64,000 bases of DNA from Toxorhynchites rutilus septentrionalis (Eukaryota > Arthropoda > Insecta > Diptera > Culicidae): NCBI RefSeq assembly GCF_029784135.1, contig NC_073746.1, positions 184,145,983 through 184,209,982 of the forward strand. The letters are read 5' to 3'. Shown one piece after another: positions 55,697 to 64,000 of the stretch. The stretch's first letter is position 1; each line of letters starts with the position of its first letter. The notes below the pieces were generated by a model, which saw nothing but the letters and a program-made list of their open reading frames with translations, ran no database searches and was not told the DNA's origin. The position numbers and the translations under genes were made by a program.

Positions 55697-57004
55697 TACA
55701 ATAAATGCTTAATCAATTGAAAGAGGTCATTGCACAAAAAGGATTGAATACAAGCTATGGTTCATTTTAATAGTTTGTTCAGCTACTATTGTTAACATAC
55801 ATCTCCTACATGACGAATACTTTTGCTCACTTAAATTTGGAGTTTTGGTTATTGTTTTTATAATACCAGCTTTCTATATCCACTTCCATGATTTCTGAAT
55901 AAAGCAAACAATTAATTACACTTGGTTATTTTATTTGAATATCCTTTAACAGTTAGTTGAAACCACACGGCATAGTAAAATATCAATCATAATACAAGTC
56001 GGAATCTCTTATATATGAACACGATTATATAAGATTCGATTATATACAATTTAGGACTCAATTATATACAGCATGAAGAAAAATATATATTTTAAATATG
56101 ACTTATTTCAATGAAAAATATAATATTTCAACGTTAGGTGAAATTTTATTGGGTTTTATATATACAGTGAAGTATAAATCGTGATTTTTCCAGATTTTGA
56201 TAGAGCTCACCATGAATTGCCTATAACGATATTGCAGCGAAATTAAGAAAGACAGAAGTTCGGTGTCAAAGAACAATTTATAGAACGGTTTGAGAACTGC
56301 AAGAACTTCAAGTTTATTATTATTATGCTTATTATGAATGTTTGGGTTAAAATTGTTAATAACACTTTCAAAATCACTATCTTAAGTTTTTCACTTCCAA
56401 AAAGTTTCTTTTGATCCACTTATTTTGATTTTTGACAACTATACCTTGTACTATATTTTCTCATCTTTCAAATGGAAACAACAGAAACGTCCTATGTAGT
56501 GTACTTGTACGGAAACCTCTTTAATTGTTGAAATTCAACCATATGCGTAGAAGTATTTTTTTCATCAAATATAATCGTCCATCACCTGCTGGGAAATTCT
56601 AGATATTTTTTTTTCATACAATGAAAAAAAAAAATCGGAGAGTGTATATATTCGAGTCAGCCCTGTATTTCAAAACAAAAATCAACCGGGCAAACGTAAT
56701 GCACCAGGCAAACGTATGCCGTTCCTTTGCTAAAGGATCGTTTTTTATGTTTCAAGCTAACTGGGCTATCCGTGGAACACAGATTTGCGTGCGAGAGACC
56801 GCCGCTTCCGACGGCGGGCCGGCGGTCGATTCGGATCGCGTGATCTTGGCGACTTGGGGCGCCTCGATTCCTTCTTCGCGTTAAATGAGGACTTCTTCTC
56901 CATTACATTGACCTCCAAACAAAATTTGGAAAAACGAGAACGAAAAAAATAATTTATAATAGAATTTACGCTTTATTCTGTGAGGCATTTACACCTATGA
57001 TTTT
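55697..57004. other. No recognised gene; GC-rich island near 56780-56880
   Basis: Mostly AT-rich. Bases 56790-56880 are unusually GC-rich and contain nested inverted words (GACCGCCG...CGGCGGTC and CCGCCG...CGGCGG). AATAAA on the minus strand lies at 56972-56977, and a Lys/Arg-rich minus-strand frame (PAKKRKKNTPEGIMSRAV) ends at 57005. These may be the 3' end of the second ZAD gene's transcript or a separate small exon. Confidence 0.4.
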
Positions 57005-57310
57005 CTAGTCTACTTGTGACATTACACTTTTTCTGAGCGGTTGTTTCTGTTGCAATTGTTTTCTAGCGATATTTTTTTCGGTCACGGCTCGTGACATGAT
57101 TCCTTCTGGTGTATTCTTTTTCCTCTTCTTAGCTGGTACTATCGTTTCTAGAGATACTTTGCATTATGTAATAATACTTACGTAATGTTCAATTAATACG
57201 TGGTTGAAATACATATACAGGCTCGAGAGTACGAGTGTATCAATGCAAGTTATTTCACGACAAAAAACACGAACCAAATCGGAAATCATTGAGGAAAATT
57301 CCTCTCCAGC

Positions 57311-59263
57311 TTAGTGTAATCTTTGATGCTTCTCCAAATCTTTGTTCCGTCCTGCAAGGAAACCTTTGCTGCAAATTGCGCACTTCAGTGGGTATCTTTT
57401 TGTATGACCAACTTCATGACGCACTTTGTCCGTTAGCTGAGCGAAAGTCTGCTGGCAAAATCGACACGCATAAGGCTCCTCTTTAGTATGAACCCTCAAA
57501 TGAAATTGTAGCATATGTTTCCATTTAAATTGAAGGGAACACAGACTGCAAGTGTATGGTTTATCTTGTGAATGGATAGATTTCATATGGGTTTGAAGGT
57601 AGTGTTTGTTTTTAAACAGTTGTCCACATGCATCACATTGCCAATTGTGACTAGCAATTTCGCAATCTTTCTTGGGCAATTCATGTTCATTCAGGTGTTT
57701 CAATCTGATATGATTATGTAATAATTTTGAAGAGCGGAATGATTTCTCACATTCTTTACATGCATATTTACGAGTATATGGAACAAGTCGATGTTGTTCC
57801 AATCTCACAACGGTGGGAAACTGCTTGAAACATATTTCACACTCAAATGGTCTATCACGAGTCGCCTGACGCCTGTAAAGCTTGTGATGCATCTGAGAGT
57901 GCTGCTTGAGAGAGTCTAACGAAGGAAATTCGGCAGAGCATCCACAACATTTTCTACTTACAGTGCCATTTTCGATTTCAGTTCGCTTTTTTATTGCTCT
58001 GCAACCGCGTCTTCTAGTAACTAGTTTCTTTTTATAGCTAAAGCTAAATTTCTGATGAAAATTCATTGCACGCTTATCGCTGTAACGCTTAAAACAAAAT
58101 TGGCACTCAAATGGTCTAGATGGATCTTCATCTTTTCTATTCAAAATATGCTCCTGAGAATGTTCGAGAAGCTCTTGCTTTCCGGAAAGCATAACGTCGC
58201 ACGAACAACATTGCACTATTTTTGGAAAACCAATGGAAACTAACCGATGTTTAAACGCATTCAACATATGAATTGAATCTAAATAAGAAATGCCGGAAAA
58301 TATTTTATAGCAAATAATACATTCAATTAAATTATCAGGTACAGGTCCACAGATAGCCTTATCGGAAATATGACACAGTCGCGAATGTTCTTCAAGATCC
58401 TCTAATGTTTTGAAATGTTCTATACAACCGCAGCATTGTGTGTAATTAGCTTCCTGATTTTCTTCGACTTGTGCAAGCGGATCCACAATGATAAGATCGT
58501 CTATGTACGAATTCATGTTTGTAACTATTCTTACAGTATCCTTCGCGATGTTCGCCTCGTTATTCAAAGATTCAAACACTACATTTTCATTTACATCTTC
58601 ATCGATAAGAGGAGACTGCCGATCATTTTCAAGATTGTCTTCCTGATTAACATATTCTTCTTCCAAAACTTCTATTAGTCCCACTTCCATTCCAGACCCA
58701 ATGGAGCAGCTTTTCTCATTGTTTCCCTTCAAATTTATCAGATTTTTCCTAAAATAAAAATTCACCAAATAATTATATATGCCAAATCAAAACTTCAACT
58801 GGTTTTTTAGATTCGTCGCGCGGATGCTCAATTACAAATTACAAATGCAAGTTGAAATGATTTAATGTAGAGGTAAAATTTACTCTCGTCAACGGAAATG
58901 TTGATGTTGGTATATTACATCGTACCGATGCAAAAAAAACTGTTTTCGTAACATACCTTACTACACGCTGCTTGAGATATTGGTCAGTATGTTTGCACTT
59001 TCGAATAAGGATTTCCGTCGACTTTAGAGCTACAAAGCACTGACTGCAAATAGATTGAGGTAATCCATCGTTTTGCTCGACCTGTTCATGAGAGAAGAAT
59101 ACTCAATAATATAACAGTAACGTTCCATCAAGACGACCTTTATTTGTGCTATAGCGACAAGTGTATTCGTCAGATCTACAGCTTTCCTAGAGTCGAACAG
59201 TGAAAACAGAAAACGACCCGATTCCATGCATATTCGACATAAATTTTCTATATTAAGAGACAT
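57311..59263 (-). CDS. ZAD-domain C2H2 zinc-finger protein 2, 562 aa, three exons
   Basis: Exons are 59263-59138, 59081-58957 and 58748-57311, with introns of 56 and 208 bp. The frame is kept at both junctions. The first donor is GTCGTC, which is weak, and the second is GTATGT. The ZAD domain has C9/C12 (LCRIC) and C54/C57 (ICSQC), and its first intron falls after codon 42 as in the paralog at 41575-43668. An acidic linker (about 100-185) leads to about eleven C2H2-like fingers, including FECQFCFKRYSDKRAMNFHQ, YTCSLCSLQFKWKHMLQFHL and YACRFCQQTFAQLTDKVRHE. The last finger has a 14-residue C-to-H spacing instead of 12. Expected role: DNA-binding regulator in the nucleus. Confidence 0.87.
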
Positions 59264-59461
59264 TCTAACAAATTTATCACAGAAACATAAGTATCAACAC
59301 AAAATCACAACATTGGTCAGAATCTGAATGACATAAATGCCACAGAATTACAGGGTTCAGACTCTTAAGATGTTTAATTTTCATTCGATTCGTGTGTGAT
59401 ATTAAGCACAATGTACACTTCTTCTTAAACTACACTAAATAAATAACGATATATGACTAGG

Positions 59462-59858
59462 TTCCCGACAAACATTAAATCGTATAACTTCGCATATAAA
59501 TTTGTATCAAATTACAATCGTATAAAATATAAATCAAATAATGCATGATACACATGATGTCATATAAAATGTAAAAAAACATTTTCTATATCATTGATGG
59601 ATTAAGTCGTATATCAGTATAACGACCATCATAGTATAGCATACAGCATTATCGGGTCAAATCGCATATATGTGTAAAAAGCATCGTATATCGTTATACA
59701 CGGCTTTATATGCATATAAAATTTGGCATATACGTATATCGTATACACTATTGCGTGTATATGTCAGTTAGATGCATTATATATCACCCAAATTTGTCTT
59801 GGATGTATGTATATGGCCTCCAATTATAGCTATTCATACATTTAATGTTTGCTGGGTC
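59462..59858. mobile_element. MITE with CCCAGCAAACATT-type ends, copy 2
   Basis: 397 bp, left end 'ttcccgacaaacattaaatc', right end 'atttaatgtttgctgggtc'. It aligns with 55301-55696 throughout ('atatcattgatggattaagtcgtatatc', 'atcgtatatcgttata', 'ggctttatatgcatata'). The two copies flank the second ZAD gene. Noncoding. Confidence 0.8.
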
Positions 59859-60735
59859 GAGGTGAGGAATCGAATGTGATTCACGTACAACATCGTCACG
59901 TTAGGTCAATTATTCCCCCATGCAATTGTTATGTAAACATTCACATACACCAGCAATGGCAAGTTAGCCGTCGGCAAATTAAGTCCAAGTTCTCTAGTTG
60001 AAGAAACGGTGACGGGACGTTGTATGTGTAGTCAGAGATACCAGGTTTGAAGACATGTCTTTATTTTGAAGACATTTGACTTACTAGGAAGACATTTGAT
60101 TTTGTGAAGACATTTTAAAGACATTATGAAATATGTGAACACATTTCAGTATGATAGCGCGATATGATTATTTCCATGAAATTCCAGCTATTGGCCGAAA
60201 ATATCGTCGAAAGAAGTAGGGCCTCAGTGTCATTCCCTCGCTTTTTTATGAGTGTCACTTGTTTACTTTCGTTCTTAATAATCAACGGAGACTTTCGTCT
60301 CGGGGTCATTCATATGGTTTTTTAAACTTTTCCAAGTAGAGAATCCACAAATATGTAGCATAAATTCAACAAAAAAGCGATATTTATTTCAAATTATGGA
60401 GAACTCCATACGGTTTGAATACATATTGTCATATTGTGAATGATTGTGACATATTATTTTTATTATTTTGGGCCTTTACTACACAATAGATTAACCTAGA
60501 TCTTTCAAACGACCACTCCAAATCGAAGGTTTCCAGATTACATACAGTTTCAATTATTAGTTTCATGGATTTATGGATATGGTTTGAGTTACAACCAAAA
60601 CTTCAATAACAAATTCAAATGGCCTGATGGGGTAACCGTACGTATGTTTGAGCCTAACCAAAAAAACGGATCATCCATCCGTCACCTTACTGCAACTTAG
60701 ATCATCGCATCACAGGACGCACAGAAATAAGCACT
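59859..60735. other. No recognised gene; GAAGACAT repeats
   Basis: Bases 60049-60125 contain five copies of (G)AAGACATKT-like words spaced about 14-22 bp apart. The right end precedes the retrotransposon ORF and may include its 5' leader (from about 60650). Nothing else was recognised. Confidence 0.4.
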
Positions 60736-63700
60736 ATGGAAGACTCCTCTCCGTCTGACACAGTCGTGCTGCATCCTGAGTCTAACCAGCAGTGTCCTAG
60801 TCGTCCTGGCTCTGTGTTCAGTTCTGGAGACGGGGTCTTCCGTGCTACCCCCTCTGGCAAGTACACTCTAAATACGAACATTTCATACGTTGAAAATCCT
60901 TCACATCGCAGCTTCTCCAACTCTGATAGTCTTCATCACCTGGGACGCAAACCGTTCAGTATTATGGGAGACTCTGAGCCCCCCAGCACAGTCGAGCATT
61001 TCCTGCCTGCGTTCAACAGTCGTCCCAGGCCTGTGCTTGGGTCTGGTGGAAGAGTCGCCCAGCCTGTAATATCAGGAAAGTATCCATTGTTTTCATCTTG
61101 TTCTCCACATAATGGATCTTCGCGTTACAGCGACCGTGTCCCGTGTAACTATAACACACTACTGGAAAATAACGTACTCATCTATTACCAGAATGTTGGA
61201 GGCATCAACACGTCAGTGGCTCAATACAGATTGGCTTGTTCAGACGCCTGTTACGACATCTATGCATTCACGTAGACATGGTTAAAAAGCAGCACACTCT
61301 CTAGGCAAATATTCAGCACGGAGTTCACAGTATATCGCACTGATCGGTCACGAGACACGAGCCCCAAAAGTAATGGTGGTGGAGTTTTACTTGCCATTCG
61401 GTCAACTTTTCAATCTCGACAGCTCCTTCCACCGAATTGCACTGGTGTTGAACAACTGTGGATGTCCTTCACTCTACAATCAAAATCTGTATTCATCTGT
61501 GTAGTATATCTGCCTCCCGACCGAGTAAGAGATTCTGAATTGATAAATCAACACATAAATTCTCTCTTCTGGATTGTATCGAAGATGAGTACAAACGACG
61601 ACATTCTTGTTATTGGTGATTTCAATCTATCTTCACTCAAATGGTGTGTAAACGATGCCGGATACCTCTATACTCAATCCAGTTGTTCAAACATTGGACC
61701 CTTAGCGGCTGCCCTTCTGGATAGTTATAGTACTGCAGGTCTCCGTCAACTGAATAGTGTATCCAATGCGAATCATGGACTGCTCGATCTATGTTTTCTC
61801 AGTCAGGAGCTAATTTCCAACTGCTCAATTTTTGAGGCACCTGAGCCACTAGTGAAACATTGCATCCACCACCCACCTCTACAAGTATCGCTAAAATTGT
61901 GCCAGGCTTTTCCTTACCGAAACGCCACAGGAAGCATCTCATACGACTTTTGGAAAGCTGACTTCGTTAGAATGATCGCTTTTCTCGACAACATTAAATG
62001 GGATGAAGAAATGCGAGGTTGTGACGTGAATGTTGCATCGAATATATTTACAAGTATAGTTGGTTACGCAATCGACCAGTTCGTACCAAAGAAAATTTCG
62101 CTCTCACTAATTCACCCTCCATGGTCCAGTCATCGTTTGAAGCGCCTAAAAACCTCTAAGCGGGCTGCTCTGAAGAAGTTTTGCAAACTGCGAACAGAAG
62201 AATCGAGAAAGAAATACATACGAATCAACAAACAGTATAAGGCGCTCAACAAACATCTCTATCGCAATCATCAGTATCGTCTTCAACATAAGCTTAGATC
62301 TAATCCCAAAAGTTTCTGGAATCACGTGAAAGATCAACGTAAGGAATCCGGCCTTCCTTCCACGATGTCCAATGGAGATCGGGAAATGTCTACCGTTGAT
62401 GGAATCGCCGATTTGTTCATGGCACATTTTCGCAGTGTTTTCGTTAGCGAAGTGGTTTCTGATGAACTCGTTTCAAATGCTGCAAGAGAAGTTCCCATGC
62501 ACTTAGCCATTGAACCCCTTCCACATTTATCGATAGATGACGTCCGTAAAGCTGGTCTTCGTTTGAAAAACTCCACCTGCATTGGTCCTGATGGAATCCC
62601 CGCCTTGGTGATTAAATACTGTATAGACGTCCTGAGTACACCACTTGCAGCCATATTCAACCTCTCATTAAAATCTGGAATTTTCCCTAACGGTTGGAAG
62701 GATTCTTTCATTTTTCCTGTTTTTAAGAAAGGCGACAAGCATTCTGTTACGAACTATCGAGGCATTGCCGCTTTGTGTGCTGTGTCCAAACTTTTCGAGT
62801 TAATCGTCCTAGACTACGTTAAACACAGTTGTTCCAGTTATATAGCTGCTGAACAACATGGATTCATGAAGAAAAGATCAACATCAACAAATCTAGTGCA
62901 ATACACATCATTTATAATCCGCGAGCTTGATAACGGGAAACAGGTTGATGCTGTCTATACTGACTTCTCGGCTGCGTTTGACAAAATCAACCATAAGATT
63001 GCTGTTGCCAAACTAGAGCGGCTTGGCTTCCATGGTGCACTCCTCAACTGGCTTCGATCTTATCTCACGGGTCGTCAAATGTCCGTCAAAATAGGTGATC
63101 ATGTTTCTCAATCTTTTCCTGTGTCATCTGGTGTACCACAAGGCAGCCATCTCGGTCCATTCGTATTTCTGCTGTATTTGAATGACATTCACTTCTCAAT
63201 CAAATGCCAGAAGCTGTCTTATGCGGATGATTTCAAGCTGTACTTTGTCATAAACGATCGTACTGACGCAGTTTTCCTTCAACAACAGTTGGACATATTT
63301 GCTGAGTGGTGTCAAAACAATATGATGATACTGAATGCTTCGAAATGCTCTGTCATCAGTTTCTGTAGGAAGAAATCACCCATCTGCTTCACATACTCTC
63401 TTCGTGGGCAGTCACTAAACCGAGAGTCTATTGTGAAGGATTTGGGAGTAATGCTTGACTCTCATCTCACCTTTAAACAGCATGTGTCATATGTCGCCAG
63501 CAAAGCATCTTCTCTGCTTGGATTTATCTTTCGCTATGCAAAGGATTTCAGAGACATTGCATGTTTGAAAACCTTGTACTGTTCAATAGTCCGCTCAACT
63601 TTAGAATACTGTTCAGTAATTTGGGCACCGTTCTACAATAATGCAGTCAATCGTATTGAGTCCATACAGAGAAGATTTGTACGCTTTGCTCTTCGAAAAC

Positions 63701-64000
63701 TACCCTGGAGGGATCCCGTTAACCTGCCAAGTTACGAAAGTCGATGTAATTTGTTGAGCCTGCAACTTCTAAATGTGCGTCGAGACCTGTCTAAGGCAAT
63801 GTTTATTGCTGATCTATTACGGTCAGATATAGACTGCGTTGCACTTCTCCAACAGTTAAATATACACATAAGACGAATAAATTTACGTTCCCACCCGTTT
63901 CTGAATATTCCGGCATCTCGTACAAACTATGGTGCAAATGAACCTCTGACCAGCATGTGTAAAATATTCAACAAATGTTATCATATATTTGACTTTAATC
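60736..64000 (+). pseudogene. Non-LTR retrotransposon ORF (endonuclease-RT), one internal stop, runs off the window
   Basis: The frame from ATG 60736 is open to the window end except for TAG at 61273-61275. Residues 1-135 are Ser/Pro-rich and contain a diverged internal repeat (SSGDGVFRATPSGKYTL and GSGGRVAQPVISGKYPL). The APE endonuclease spans about 61180-61900 (YYQNVGG, LVIGDFNLSS). The RT spans about 62500-63300 (FPVFKKGDKHSVTNYRGIAA, YTDFSAAFDKINH, SGVPQGSHLGP at 63127 and YADD at 63220). The C-terminal segment continues past 64000. The stop sits where the endonuclease's conserved Glu of the ETW motif should be. The type is Jockey/CR1-like without RNase H. No ORF1 was found upstream. Confidence 0.85.

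Overview
The window looks like chromosomal DNA of an insect, most likely a culicine (Aedes-like) mosquito. The evidence is AT-rich sequence packed with nested transposons, GT-AG introns of 56-210 bp, two ZAD/C2H2 zinc-finger genes of the insect type, tRNA-derived SINEs resembling mosquito Feilai, and many TA-, TTAA- and 8-bp-target MITEs. The assignment rests on family resemblance only, and no database was searched.

Host genes are few and lie in the right half. They are a ZAD zinc-finger gene (41.6-43.7 kb, minus), an unrecognised four-exon acidic protein gene (50.5-51.8 kb, plus) and a second ZAD zinc-finger gene (57.3-59.3 kb, minus). The two ZAD genes share the position of their first intron, directly after codon 42, so they are probably duplicates that transposons later separated. 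Two histone H2A pseudogenes with histone-type 3' stem-loops lie at 23.2-24.8 kb.

Left part (0-27 kb): short MITEs, SINEs and decayed non-LTR fragments surround a roughly 7-kb non-LTR retrotransposon with an RNase H domain (about 8.87-15.9 kb, minus). Its ORF1 is intact. Its ORF2 is broken by frameshifts, by a 247-bp self-duplication and by a 611-bp hairpin-rich insert with a 3-bp target duplication. A second, older copy of the family (25.4-27.2 kb, plus) is interrupted by a Gypsy LTR retrotransposon.

Middle part (27.2-39.2 kb): this Gypsy element has two 279-bp LTRs that now lie about 11.4 kb apart, because other elements landed inside it. They are a foldback repeat carrying an 8-bp-TSD hAT element, Helitron-like repeats carrying a 2.15-kb element with LTR-like ends, a complete Tigger/pogo transposon (33,762-36,128) sitting in the Gypsy protease, and an unclassified 1.1-kb element sitting in its reverse transcriptase.

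Right part (40-64 kb): a pogo-type transposase pseudogene, the zinc-finger and acidic-protein genes, and a stack of nested MITEs at 44-47 kb. Further on are a Jockey-type fragment, two hAT remnants and several MITEs. The window ends inside a non-LTR retrotransposon whose single ORF is interrupted by only one visible stop codon.

The least familiar items are the hairpin-chain insert at 12,938-13,548, the perfect 29-bp inverted repeat at 6,052-6,118, the terminal-repeat element at 30,927-33,080, and an unclassified dispersed element that carries a TATA-plus-initiator core promoter (17.8-19.7 and 36.5-37.6 kb).
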